DNA of 36,353 nucleotides from Polyangiaceae bacterium (GCA_023150915.1 JAKLKA010000069.1:1-36353), one strand, 5' to 3'. Counted from the first letter of the stretch, positions 1 through 10,101 are shown. Numbers and translations: made by a program. The notes: a model not told the origin generated them from the letters alone.

Positions 1-132
1 GCGACGCCAGCACCGACGGCAGCGCCGGCGACGCCAGCACCGACGGCAGCGCCGGCGACGCCAGCACCGACGGCAGCGCCGGCGACGCCAGCACCGACGG
101 CAGCGCCGGCGACGCCAGCACCGACGGCAGCG
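1..132 (+). repeat. 27-bp coding tandem repeat
   Basis: A 27-bp unit beginning GCGACGCCAGCACCGACGGC starts at 1, 28, 55, 82 and 109, the last copy being shortened. The copies look identical, which implies recent expansion or slippage. The unit is nine codons, so copy-number change keeps the reading frame. The array continues past the left edge. Confidence 0.95.
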
Positions 133-551
133 CGTGCGGCGTGAAGCCCCCGCCTTCGTCCACGCAGTGCCCGGTGGGGTGCGAGGCCTGCGACCAAGGC
201 ACCTGCGTGATGCAGTGCTCCACGGCCCAGGAGTGCAAAGGCGCGGCCATCGCGTGCCCCGCCGGCGCCCCATGTCGGGTCGAGTGCACGAACGCCCAGG
301 CATGCAGCGGCGCGACCATCACCTGTCCCGGCACCTATGCGTGCACCCTGAAGTGCGACGGTAACCAAGCGTGCAAGGACGCCGTGCTCACCTGCGGCGG
401 CGGACCCTGCGACGTCTCGTGCTCGTCGGCGGCCCAGGCCTGCAAGAGCGCCACCGTGACCTGCGGAGCACAGTCCTGTTCGTCCACCTGCGGCTCGAGC
501 GACAAGCCGGCGCTTGCGTGCGGCGGCGCGTGTGCCTGCACGCAGTGCTGA
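1..551 (+). CDS. Cys-rich repeat protein, 5' end missing
   Basis: The reading frame is open to the left edge (first full codon at position 3), so the true start lies outside the window. The visible part begins with about five copies of a 9-residue repeat, DASTDGSAG, which would act as a flexible linker. It is followed by a Cys-rich domain ending in TGA at 549-551. A GTG at 141 is in frame but is only an internal codon. The Cys domain holds three to four units of 22-23 residues with spacing C-x5-C-x6-C-x4/5-C-x3-C and a hydrophobic strand (AIAC, TITC, VLTC, TVTC) in each, which suggests a disulfide-laddered beta-solenoid. By analogy with other myxobacterial proteins built this way it is probably exported or a lipoprotein, but the signal is not visible. 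It converges on the TonB-fusion gene with no base between the stops. Function unknown. Confidence 0.8.
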   Translation, partial: DASTDGSAGDASTDGSAGDASTDGSAGDASTDGSAGDASTDGSACGVKPPPSSTQCPVGCEACDQGTCVMQCSTAQECKGAAIACPAGAPCRVECTNAQACSGATITCPGTYACTLKCDGNQACKDAVLTCGGGPCDVSCSSAAQACKSATVTCGAQSCSSTCGSSDKPALACGGACACTQC

Positions 552-2813
552 TCAGAAGAACGCTTCCACACCGACGCTGGGGATGGTGACCGGACCGATC
601 TCTTCGGCGCGACACTCGCCGCCCGTGTCGCAGTCCAGATCCACCGGCTCTTTGCTGAGCGTGGCGTTCAACACTTCGAACACGAACGCCCACGAGCCGC
701 GCTCGCCCAGACGCCAGCGCTTCTCGAGCCTCACGTCGACGCGGTAGAAGTGCGGCACCCGCCGCGGGCTTTCGGAGCGAAGCTGGTCGACGGAAGCGCG
801 CTCTGCCGGAAAGCCCGAGTAGAAGACCAGCCGCGTCCCGGCTCGCCAGCGTCGCCCGAGGTCGTACGCCAGGGCCAGGTTCACCACGTGCGTGCGGTCG
901 AAGGCCGCGGGGAAGTGCTCGCGACCAAAGCTGCGGGTCGAGCGACTGAGCGTGTACGCCAAGTAGCCGCCGAGCTTCTGGGTCAGCGGCCGGCGGATCA
1001 TCAACTCGGCGCCCACGGCCGAGCCCAGGCTGCGCCGATCGATGCGGTCGTCGTCGCTGGCGGTGCCGATACCGTCGGTCATGTCGAGGAACACGTTCTG
1101 GAACAGCGTGAGCGAGCCGGTGAGGCCCGCGGGCAGGTCGTGCTCGACCCCCGCGCTGGACTGCAGGCTCCGCTGCAAACCGCCCCGCAGACCCGCCAGC
1201 TGGAAGCCGGGTACCGGCACGACGAACGAGGGTGCTTGGTGCGCGACGCCCAAGGCGTGGATCGTCCGCAGGGTGGGTGTGAGCTCGAAGCGGGCGGAGA
1301 TGCGCGGATCGATCCCGAGCAATGCCGCGCCGTCGGACTCGTAGAGATCCACCCGCAGCCCGGGAGTCACGCTGACCCCCCGCGCCGGCGACCACGTCAG
1401 ATCGGTCCAGGCGCCCACTGCCAGATCCGTGCGCTCGGGGAAGAGGCGCTCGAAGGTCTCTCGGTCCTCGAGGTCATCGCCCTCGAAACGAGGCGCCTGC
1501 ACGTCGTAGTGGTCCACCGCGACGTCCGTCCCCGCCCGCAGGCCGACCTCGCGGCTGGCCCGATGCTTGATCTCGCTGCGCGCCGAGATCAGCCGATCGC
1601 GTACGAAGAAGTCGCGCTCGCCCCCGCGGGTGCGGTCCAGGCCGGCGGTCACCGCCAGGCGCAGTTCGGTGTCGCGCGACGCACGGCGGTCCCAGCGCAG
1701 ATCCACGCGATGGAACTCCGTACCCAGCAGGGTCTTGGTCCGACCGTCGTCCTTCTCACCCAGGAAATCGAAGGCACCGAACGAGAACAACGTGAGGGTG
1801 TCGCGCGCGCTGACGTCGTGGCTCACCCGCAGCTGGTAGTCCCAGTACTCGAGCACCGCTTCCGGCGAGAGCAGCGAGAGCAAGAGGCCGGTGTAGGAGT
1901 AGCGTCCGCCGGCCAGCGCGGTCCCGCGGCCGCCGTCGAACGGCGCCTCGACCAGCGCGCCGGCGTCGACCAGCCGCACGTTGGCCTCACCGTGAAGCTC
2001 GGGCCTGGGTGGGGTGGTCTCGCCCGCGACGATCCCGCCGGCGAAGCGGCCGAAGCGCGCGGGGTATCCGCCGGGGTAGAGGTCCACGCGATCGATGATG
2101 CCGGGGTGGATCACCGACGGGCCGAGCCCCACGTGATACAGCAGCGGCACGCGGATCCCGTCCAGGAAGTACCCCACGTTACCGGGTGGCGCGCCGCGCA
2201 CGAAGAAGAACGGCACGCCGCTGATGATCGGCGTGACCCCCGGCAACGCCTCGACCGCGCGAAACGGATCCCCGAAGCTGCCCGGCAGCTCGCGGACCTC
2301 GGCGCGCGTGAAGCTGCGCACCGTGGGCGCCTGCTTCTCGCCGTGAACCACCACCTCGATCTGCTCGGCCGCGCGCGGCCGAGCGGGCAGAGCCGGCGCG
2401 TCCCCGGGCGTGCTGGCCGGAGCCTCGGGCGCGGGAGCCGGCTCGGTGAAGCGCACCTCGAAGCGAATGCGTGCCGCCACCGCGCGGCCGCCCCGCGTGG
2501 CGGGGTCGAACGCCCAGCGGAACGCGTTTCGGGCCGCGACCTCCGAGAACGGCGGCCGGCCGCTGACCACGGTCACGTCGCGTACGCTGCCGTCGACGCC
2601 GATCACGAGCTCGAGGACCACCTGCTCGTCGCCGTGGGCCCCCTCGGGGTAGGCCACGCTGGTATCGCCGACCACCCGCGGACGCTGGACCTCGTCGCCC
2701 GAAGCCCGGGGTGCCCAGAGCGCCAGCGCGCCCAGGAGCGCGATCAGCCCGGCGTGCCGCCGAACACGCCATCGACGGCCTTGGCTCCGACACTCGCGAA
2801 GGCCTGCGGTCAT
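552..2813 (-). CDS. TonB-domain/TonB-dependent receptor fusion
   Basis: A 753-residue outer-membrane receptor with an energy-transducer-like domain at its front. The start is the ATG at 2813, which overlaps the upstream gene's TGA (ATGA). Residues 18-40 form a signal peptide. Residues about 48-123 resemble the TonB C-terminal domain (VAYPEGAHGDEQVVLELVIG, then a DGSVRDV and FDPATRGGRAV pattern). Residues about 150-270 are a plug domain (VRGAPPGN, YFLDGIRVP, DLYPGGYPARFGRFAGG). The rest is a beta-barrel with alternating aromatic strands ending in phenylalanine, as outer-membrane proteins do. Family knowledge: such receptors import bulky ligands using the TonB-ExbB-ExbD motor. Similar fusions are annotated in myxobacteria. 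The substrate is unknown. It is the last gene of a four-gene operon of envelope proteins. Confidence 0.88.
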   Translation of the reverse strand: MTAGLRECRSQGRRWRVRRHAGLIALLGALALWAPRASGDEVQRPRVVGDTSVAYPEGAHGDEQVVLELVIGVDGSVRDVTVVSGRPPFSEVAARNAFRWAFDPATRGGRAVAARIRFEVRFTEPAPAPEAPASTPGDAPALPARPRAAEQIEVVVHGEKQAPTVRSFTRAEVRELPGSFGDPFRAVEALPGVTPIISGVPFFFVRGAPPGNVGYFLDGIRVPLLYHVGLGPSVIHPGIIDRVDLYPGGYPARFGRFAGGIVAGETTPPRPELHGEANVRLVDAGALVEAPFDGGRGTALAGGRYSYTGLLLSLLSPEAVLEYWDYQLRVSHDVSARDTLTLFSFGAFDFLGEKDDGRTKTLLGTEFHRVDLRWDRRASRDTELRLAVTAGLDRTRGGERDFFVRDRLISARSEIKHRASREVGLRAGTDVAVDHYDVQAPRFEGDDLEDRETFERLFPERTDLAVGAWTDLTWSPARGVSVTPGLRVDLYESDGAALLGIDPRISARFELTPTLRTIHALGVAHQAPSFVVPVPGFQLAGLRGGLQRSLQSSAGVEHDLPAGLTGSLTLFQNVFLDMTDGIGTASDDDRIDRRSLGSAVGAELMIRRPLTQKLGGYLAYTLSRSTRSFGREHFPAAFDRTHVVNLALAYDLGRRWRAGTRLVFYSGFPAERASVDQLRSESPRRVPHFYRVDVRLEKRWRLGERGSWAFVFEVLNATLSKEPVDLDCDTGGECRAEEIGPVTIPSVGVEAFF

Positions 2814-3676
2814 TCCGGCGAGAGGGGGTCTTTGCAGCAGCGGAAGCCGATCTCGTAGAACCGGAAGGCGTTGCCGTGGTTGGTCACTGCGTTCTGGCAA
2901 GTGCGCGACTCGGCCCAGTAGCGGCCCTTCAGCGAACCCGAGAAGTCCTTGCCGGCGCCGCCGTCTCGCCGGCGCGTCCACTCTTCGACGTTTCCGCACA
3001 GGTCGAACACGCCGTCCGGCCCGGCGCAGCCGCCATTCGAGCCGCCGGGTTCGGCTTGATACAGCGCTTCGACGTGATCGGCTGCCACCTTGCCCGACGC
3101 CGAGGCAACGCGCGCGGCGTCGAGCAGCGCCGTCAACGACTCGATGTTCGGCTTCGACACCGTCCACGGCCAGCCGTTCAGCTTGCTCTGATCGTACAGC
3201 TTCCACGGTTCTTCGTCGTTGCAGGTACCGGGCACATGCTTGTCCCCGTAGGGGTAGCTCGTACCGGTCGGACCTTCGCAACTGCGAGTCCACTCGTCGT
3301 CGAAACACAGCCGCTTGCCCCGGGCCTGACACCAGGCGGCGCTCTCGTCGAAGGTGAACATGACCAGCGGCAACGCGCCGGCCGCGTTGGGCGCTTCGTG
3401 GCGGTCGATGCAGAAGTCGTCGACCAGCTGCATGTCGGCCGGGCACGGTGGCGCGGCCTCTGCGTCGGGCGGCCCCGCGTCTGCTGCGTCACCCGATGCG
3501 TCGGCATCGCCGGGCGGCTCCGCGCCGTCCGCGCGGTCGGCCTCGAACGCGGCGTCCGCCAGGCCGCCGGTGCCGCCGCCCGCGGCGCCATCGGCGCCCG
3601 GATCGTCGTCGCTGCAGGCCCATGCACCGAGGCCGGCGGCGACGATCCAGAGCGGCAGCCTCATGCGTTTCATCAT
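2810..3676 (-). CDS. SUMF1-like lipoprotein
   Basis: A 288-residue protein starting at ATG 3676 with a lipoprotein signal (lipobox LGAWAC, Cys21), an Asp/Ala/Gly-rich linker to about residue 77, then a formylglycine-generating-enzyme/sulfatase-modifying-factor (SUMF1) fold: PADMQLVDDFCIDRHEAPN, AWCQARGKRLCFDDEW, SCEGP, DLCGNVEEWT and GFRCC. True FGE enzymes use a close Cys pair near the C terminus. Here that region has a single Cys (ESRTC) before the final FRCC, so sulfatase-activating activity is doubtful. Family members lacking the pair act as binding domains or Fe(II)-type oxidases. Third gene of its operon, 43 bp downstream of the preceding gene and overlapping the TonB-receptor gene by 4 bp. 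Probably displayed in the periplasm or on the surface. Confidence 0.88.
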   Translation of the reverse strand: MMKRMRLPLWIVAAGLGAWACSDDDPGADGAAGGGTGGLADAAFEADRADGAEPPGDADASGDAADAGPPDAEAAPPCPADMQLVDDFCIDRHEAPNAAGALPLVMFTFDESAAWCQARGKRLCFDDEWTRSCEGPTGTSYPYGDKHVPGTCNDEEPWKLYDQSKLNGWPWTVSKPNIESLTALLDAARVASASGKVAADHVEALYQAEPGGSNGGCAGPDGVFDLCGNVEEWTRRRDGGAGKDFSGSLKGRYWAESRTCQNAVTNHGNAFRFYEIGFRCCKDPLSPE

Positions 3677-3719
3677 GCCTCGTCTTCGGCCGGTGCGCCC
3701 CTCGGGTTGCGTGAAGAAT

Positions 3720-4607
3720 TCACTCCTCGGGCGGGGTCTCGGGCTCGAGGGGGGCGGGTGCAGAAGACGCCTCGAAGCGCGCGCTCTGGTCGCGCCAGCG
3801 GCCGAGCACCGCGACCTCGACGCGCAACGCCACCTCGGCCGGCGCCGGGGGCAGCGTCACCAGGGGCAACGGCACCACCAGCTTCTCACCCGGACCCAGC
3901 ACCGGGCGGCCCGCCGGGAGCTTCTTCTTCGCCACCAGCCGCTCGAGGTCGCGGGTCGAGAGAAAGCGTTCGTCGGCCAGGCGACCCGCACGCTCGAAGA
4001 CGACCCGCACGCTGAGCGTGCCGTCAGGCGTCTTCGGATCGAGCACGAACACCTCCAGAGGGTCGACCCCTTCGTGCACCAGCGCGAGATCGATCACGGC
4101 GTTCGGGCCATCCATCCGCGCCCGCGAGGCCACCGACAGGGCCGCCAACGGGCGTTTTTTGGCCGAATCGATCAACCCGCGCAACAGCAGGCGGAGCGCG
4201 CCTGCACCCTCGTCTTTCGAAGTGAGCGACAGCTCGGCGCGGCGCGCACCGTGCGAAAGTCGCAGGTGACCCGAACCGTCGGCAGTGAGGCCGGGCTCGT
4301 CATGGCGATCGAGCAGCGAGTGCTCCCCCACGAGGGACGCGAGCTCGGCTCGCTCTCGGGGCGTGGGCCGCACGGCGAAGAAACCGACAGGCCCCCAGGG
4401 GTCGGCGCGCCCGGCCTTCTTCACCACGAGCCGCGCGAGCCCCTCGCCCGCGACCGCCAGCTCGAAGCTCTCGGGTGGGCGCGTGGACTGGACGGCGTAG
4501 TCGATCTCGAGACCGCGGCTTTGCGGAGCTTCGGCGGGCGGCTGCCGAGCACAGGCCACCAGCGCCAGGGCCGCCGCCCCCACGGCGAATCGAGCAGTGT
4601 GACCCAT
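3720..4607 (-). CDS. hypothetical lipoprotein
   Basis: A 295-residue protein of no family I recognise. The start is the ATG at 4607, two bases after the upstream gene's stop. The N-terminus MGHTARFAVGAAALALVAC is a lipoprotein signal with lipobox LVAC (Cys19). The mature part is mixed alpha/beta. Its second half reads like an immunoglobulin-type beta sandwich: strands such as AVIDLALVHEG, LSVRVVFERAG, KLVVPLPLVTLP and VALRVEVAVLG, with GPGEKLVVPLPL resembling intermembrane or chaperone-like modules. There is no catalytic motif. Second gene of the four-gene minus-strand operon, so probably an envelope accessory partner of the Cys-ladder lipoprotein and the TonB-receptor fusion. Confidence 0.8.
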   Translation of the reverse strand: MGHTARFAVGAAALALVACARQPPAEAPQSRGLEIDYAVQSTRPPESFELAVAGEGLARLVVKKAGRADPWGPVGFFAVRPTPRERAELASLVGEHSLLDRHDEPGLTADGSGHLRLSHGARRAELSLTSKDEGAGALRLLLRGLIDSAKKRPLAALSVASRARMDGPNAVIDLALVHEGVDPLEVFVLDPKTPDGTLSVRVVFERAGRLADERFLSTRDLERLVAKKKLPAGRPVLGPGEKLVVPLPLVTLPPAPAEVALRVEVAVLGRWRDQSARFEASSAPAPLEPETPPEE

Positions 4608-4609
4608 CG

Positions 4610-5689
4610 TCAGCCCGTGCCCGCGCCCACCCGACCGCTGACGCTGGCGCTGGCTTGCACGCTCACGTTGATCCGCACCGAGGCCTGGACGGAAGCGTGG
4701 GCCGCCGCCGCGACGCACGCCACGGCCTGCGCGCCCGCGTTGCCGATGACCTTGGGCAGGCGGCCGCCGACGTCGACCACCACCTTCACGTCGCCCAGCA
4801 CGCGCTTGCCGAGCCCGACCTCGGCCTGGATCAGATAGGGCAGGTTGGCCCGCAGCGTGGCCGCCAGGCGCATGGCCAGGTCCACGTTCTGCCCAACGTT
4901 CACGTTCACCTGCCCCGGCGTGCACTGGGCACGCAGGCTGGCGCGAGCGCTGCAACTGGCCTGACACTCGCCGGAAGCGCTGGGGCCCTGCACGTGGCCC
5001 TCGCACTTCGGCGACTGCCACTGCCCCTGGCACTTGGCGTGGCAGGTGGCATCGCAGCTGCCGGTGCAGGTGCCGTTACACGTGCCCGTGCAGCGCCCCT
5101 GCGCGTCCACCGCGCTGCACTGCCCGTTGCAGGTACCGTTGCAGCGGCCTTCGCAACGCCCTTCACAGGTGCCCTGACAATAGCCAGACAGGCGGGCTGG
5201 CTCGCACTGCGCGACGATCTGCCCCGGATCGACCTGCACGTTGCACTGCCCTTCGCACTGGGCCTTGGCCTGGAAGTCGGCCTGGCAGGCGGGCGGCTGC
5301 GCTTGCACCTGGATCTGGATCCCCTGGCGCAAGATCCAGTCGATCTGCCCGGCCAGCGCGCCGCACGCGGCCTTGGCCGAGGCGCCCGGATCGTCGTTCT
5401 TGGGCGCCATGGCTGCGTCGGGGATGCCCAGGTCGCGACCCATGTTCTTGCAGGCCGTGGTCGCCAAGAGCTCCATCTGCACCGAGGCCTGCATCAGATC
5501 CTTGGTCGCGGCCACGAACGCGCGCACCTCCCCGTTTGCCTTGGCGTTGGCCGAGAAGCTCATCTGCATCGGGTCGCCCGAGCCCAGCGCCGGGCAGGCC
5601 GCACCGCCCAGCGCGCCGAACTTGCCGTCCATGCAGCTCGCGCTGACGACCACCAGAACCAGGGCGAAAACCAGATGAAGCAGGCGCAT
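4610..5689 (-). CDS. Cys-ladder (C-x-G-x repeat) lipoprotein
   Basis: A 359-residue lipoprotein. ATG 5689 gives signal MRLLHLVFALVLVVVSASC with Cys19 lipidated; upstream in-frame codons would only add an unrelated extension. The mature protein has an alpha-helical N-terminal part (about 45-135), then a Cys-rich core with cysteines exactly every four residues in two runs of six (171, 175, 179, 183, 187, 191 and 200, 204, 208, 212, 216, 220), mostly as C-x-G-x. There are 25 cysteines in all. The C-terminal 100 residues are Ala/Val/Ser-rich with a VNVNVGQNV strand. Possible roles are a disulfide-crosslinked stalk or a metal-binding surface; neither is shown by the sequence. First gene of the operon, with the next gene starting two bases after its stop. 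I do not recognise a named family. Confidence 0.82.
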   Translation of the reverse strand: MRLLHLVFALVLVVVSASCMDGKFGALGGAACPALGSGDPMQMSFSANAKANGEVRAFVAATKDLMQASVQMELLATTACKNMGRDLGIPDAAMAPKNDDPGASAKAACGALAGQIDWILRQGIQIQVQAQPPACQADFQAKAQCEGQCNVQVDPGQIVAQCEPARLSGYCQGTCEGRCEGRCNGTCNGQCSAVDAQGRCTGTCNGTCTGSCDATCHAKCQGQWQSPKCEGHVQGPSASGECQASCSARASLRAQCTPGQVNVNVGQNVDLAMRLAATLRANLPYLIQAEVGLGKRVLGDVKVVVDVGGRLPKVIGNAGAQAVACVAAAAHASVQASVRINVSVQASASVSGRVGAGTG

Positions 5690-5771
5690 GCCCGAGAGCC
5701 TGTCCGGACCACCGACGCGGCGCAAGTCCCCCCGCGCCTGCACGGCCTGCGCTACCCTCGGGCCGCCGGTG

Positions 5772-6572
5772 ATGCCCCCGCATAAACCCTACTTCGATGG
5801 CACGCGTCCGCTGTGCTTCGCACATCGGGGCGGCGCGGCGCTCTGGCCCGAGAACACGCTGGTGGCCCTGCGCGGCGCCATCGAGCTGGGCGTGACCCAC
5901 CTCGAGACCGACGTGCACCTGACCCGCGACGGCGAGCTGGTGGTCTTCCATGACACGCGCCTGGAGCGCACCACCGACGGCTACGGGCCGATCCGCGACT
6001 TCACTCTGAGCGAGTTGCACGAGCTCGACGCGGGCTTCCGCTTCTCACCCGACGGCAAGAGCCGCCCCTGGCGGGGCAAGGGCCTACGCATCCCGCGGCT
6101 GTCGGAGGTGTTCGAGCTCGACCCGCGCGTGAGGCTCAATGTCGAGATGAAGCAGAGCGGTGTGGGCCTGCCGCAGGCGCTGTGGCGGTTCATCGAGGAG
6201 CGGGGCGTTCACGATCGGATCTTGGTGGCGGCCGCGGAGCTCGGCCTTGGCCGCGAGTTCCGGAAGATCGCCCGCGGACGCGTGGCCACCAGCGCTTCGG
6301 CGCTGGAGGTGGTCGAGCTGTGGGCCGCGGCTCGGGTGGGCCTGGGTCGCGTGATCCCCATCGCCTACGACGCCCTGCAAGTGCCGCCGAGCCAGTACGG
6401 GCTCGAGGTCGTCACCGAGCGGTTCGTGGAGCTGGCCCATGCCCGCGGTCTGCACGTGCACGTCTGGACCATCGACGACCCCAGCGAGATGCGCCGGCTG
6501 ATGGCCCTGGGGGTGGACGGGCTGATGAGCGATCGCCCCGACGTTCTGCTCGAGGTGGTGCGGGCGCCATGA
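5772..6572 (+). CDS. glycerophosphodiester phosphodiesterase
   Basis: A 266-residue GDPD-family enzyme that hydrolyses glycerophosphodiesters to glycerol-3-phosphate and an alcohol. The TIM-barrel catalytic set is intact: HRG at 18-20, PEN at 26-28, E45-T-D47 in HLETDVHLTRDGELVVFHD, and second catalytic His60 in FHD. The C-terminal VHVWTIDD and LMSDRPD motifs are also typical. No signal peptide is visible, so it is probably cytoplasmic, as UgpQ-type enzymes are. ATG 5772 is preferred for length; the adjacent GTG 5769 is possible. It is divergent from the Cys-ladder operon (82-bp gap). Its TGA overlaps the ATG of the next gene (ATGA), so the two are probably translationally coupled. Confidence 0.93.
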   Translation: MPPHKPYFDGTRPLCFAHRGGAALWPENTLVALRGAIELGVTHLETDVHLTRDGELVVFHDTRLERTTDGYGPIRDFTLSELHELDAGFRFSPDGKSRPWRGKGLRIPRLSEVFELDPRVRLNVEMKQSGVGLPQALWRFIEERGVHDRILVAAAELGLGREFRKIARGRVATSASALEVVELWAAARVGLGRVIPIAYDALQVPPSQYGLEVVTERFVELAHARGLHVHVWTIDDPSEMRRLMALGVDGLMSDRPDVLLEVVRAP

Positions 6573-6955
6573 ATCCCCACCCGCCCCAGCCGCCTCCCAC
6601 CGCCGCACCGGGTCCGGTCGGCGGCTACGGGCTCGCGCTGCCTCCGGGCGTGAGCGTCGAGAGCGCGTATCAGAAGCCCGGCGGCGGCAGCGGCAGCGAG
6701 CCGCTCGGCCTGGTCGGCTTGATCTTGGGCGTGCTCAGCCTGCCGCTCTACCTGTGCTGTGGCGGGCTCTCGCTGGTCTTGAATCTGGTGGGGCTGGGTC
6801 TGGGCGTGGCGGGCATGGCGCGGTCCCGCGGCGGGGGCCAAGGGCGCGCGGTGGCGATCGCCGCCGTGGCGGTCAACGGTCTGCTCTTGCTGCTGAACGT
6901 CCTGGCGCTCGTGTTCGTGTTCGGCGTGATGGGCTTCGGGCTCTTGAGCCCGTGA
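6569..6955 (+). CDS. small DUF4190-like membrane protein
   Basis: A 128-residue protein with a Pro/Gly-rich cytoplasmic N-terminus (about 1-45) and two hydrophobic hairpin segments (about 47-82 and 95-125) separated by the basic stretch ARSRGGGQGRAV. This pattern (LGLVGLILGVLSL, then GRAVAIAAVAVNGLLLL) is that of DUF4190-type two-helix proteins, whose role is unknown. The start overlaps the phosphodiesterase stop by 4 bp. It ends 8 bp before a convergent lipoprotein gene. Confidence 0.75.
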   Translation: MNPHPPQPPPTAAPGPVGGYGLALPPGVSVESAYQKPGGGSGSEPLGLVGLILGVLSLPLYLCCGGLSLVLNLVGLGLGVAGMARSRGGGQGRAVAIAAVAVNGLLLLLNVLALVFVFGVMGFGLLSP

Positions 6956-6963
6956 GCGCCGCC

Positions 6964-7308
6964 TCAGTCGGCGCCGCTGTCGGGCGGCGGCTGCGACAGG
7001 CAAACCTGCGGCCCGTCGTCGCCGGCATCCGGAGGCGGCGGCGAGAGGCACGGCTGCGCCCCCGCAGAGCCGCCGGTGCTGCTGCCGCCCGCGCCGGCGG
7101 TGCCGCCGCTGCCACCCGTGGCGCCGCCGCTGCCACCGCTGGCGCCACCCGACCCCGAAACGGCAGCGGTGCCACCGCTGCCGCCGTCGTCGGTGTCGCC
7201 GCCGCACCCGGTGATCGCCACCGAGGCCACACCCGCGCTGGCCAGCGCCGCCGCGATGAAGCGGGCGCGGCGAGCCATGATCAACCGCTTGGCGTCTCCG
7301 TCGCTCAT
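6964..7308 (-). CDS. small Gly/Ser-rich lipoprotein
   Basis: A 114-residue lipoprotein from ATG 7308; an alternative ATG at 7278 (MARRARF) gives a more usual signal length. The lipobox is AITGC. The mature chain is almost all low complexity: GGSGGA-type repeats, then two related short motifs near the C-terminus (PCLSPPPPDAGDD and VCLSQPPPDSGAD), a small duplication. No domain is present. Such short lipoproteins are common in Sorangium-like genomes and often sit beside redox or cell-envelope genes. The flavoprotein gene lies 38 bp upstream on the same strand, so they may share a transcript. Confidence 0.6.
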   Translation of the reverse strand: MSDGDAKRLIMARRARFIAAALASAGVASVAITGCGGDTDDGGSGGTAAVSGSGGASGGSGGATGGSGGTAGAGGSSTGGSAGAQPCLSPPPPDAGDDGPQVCLSQPPPDSGAD

Positions 7309-7346
7309 GACACGGTGATGATGCGCCGAACCGGCGCCGCTGTCAT

Positions 7347-8048
7347 TCAGTGTTTCTCGGTGAACACCCGTTCGGCCGGCACGCCCAGCTCGCCAACCAG
7401 CTTGGCGACGCACTCGACGACCATTTCGCCCACCCCACACACGTAGACGTGGGCCCCAGCCAGAGGCACGACCAGCTCGGCCAGGTGAGCCTGCACCCGG
7501 CCGGTGCGGCCGGCCCAGCCGTTCTGCGGCTGGCTGACGATCGGCTCGTAGCGCAGGCGCGAGTGCGCCTGGCACAGCGCTTCGAGCTCGGCCCGCCACA
7601 AGAGCTCGAGCTCGGTGCGCGCTCCCGAGAGGAGGAGCAGCGGGCTCGTTCCGCCCGACGCGAGCGCCTGTTGCACGATGGCGCGGATCGGGGCCAGGCC
7701 GGTTCCGGTGGCGACGAACACCTCGGGGCAGCCCTCGGGGTCGCGGCGCACGAAGCCGCCCTTCGGGCCGAACACGTCCACGGCGCCACCGACCACGACG
7801 TCGTCCAGCGCGCCGCCGCGGAGCACCGCCAGCTCGAACTGACCCGGACGGGCGGGGTCGGGCATGCTGGCGATGGAGAACGGCGTGCGCCGCTCGTCGC
7901 CCGCGGGCGCCACCTCGACGTATTGCCCCGGCACCCAGTCGAGCGGCTCGGGGCCGAGCGTGGCCAACGTGAGCCCGCGGACGCGCGGTGAAAGCGTGGC
8001 CTGCGCCACGAGCTCGGCTCGAATCTGACGCGGCTCCGGGAAGGTCAT
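7347..8048 (-). CDS. ferredoxin-NADP reductase-like flavoprotein
   Basis: A 233-residue FAD/NAD(P)-binding oxidoreductase of the ferredoxin-NADP reductase superfamily, with no extra iron-sulfur domain. The FAD part shows PGQYVEVAP (40-48) and RTPFSIAS (54-61, the R-x-[YF]-S flavin motif). The nucleotide-binding part shows VATGTGLAPIRAIVQ (112-126) and the C-terminal YVCGVGEMV, the usual C-G-x-x-x-M motif. It transfers electrons between NAD(P)H and an unknown acceptor in the cytoplasm. The start is ATG 8048. It is divergent from the biotin carboxylase gene with 69 bp between starts. No obvious ferredoxin partner is nearby. Confidence 0.88.
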   Translation of the reverse strand: MTFPEPRQIRAELVAQATLSPRVRGLTLATLGPEPLDWVPGQYVEVAPAGDERRTPFSIASMPDPARPGQFELAVLRGGALDDVVVGGAVDVFGPKGGFVRRDPEGCPEVFVATGTGLAPIRAIVQQALASGGTSPLLLLSGARTELELLWRAELEALCQAHSRLRYEPIVSQPQNGWAGRTGRVQAHLAELVVPLAGAHVYVCGVGEMVVECVAKLVGELGVPAERVFTEKH

Positions 8049-8117
8049 GGGGGCCTCCCATAGTCCAAGGTACGAGCGGACCGCAACGGCAGTCGCTGTG
8101 GTAGCCTGCGCCGCGTC

Positions 8118-10100
<1,983 letters not shown>

Positions 10101-10101
10101 C

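Noticed and set aside
1-132. CRISPR-like array at the left edge
   Set aside because: The repeats are contiguous 27-bp coding units with no spacers and keep a reading frame.
750-2858. Long plus-strand frame opposite the TonB-receptor fusion
   Set aside because: The receptor on the other strand has clear domain motifs; this frame has none and is Arg/Gly/Ala-rich.
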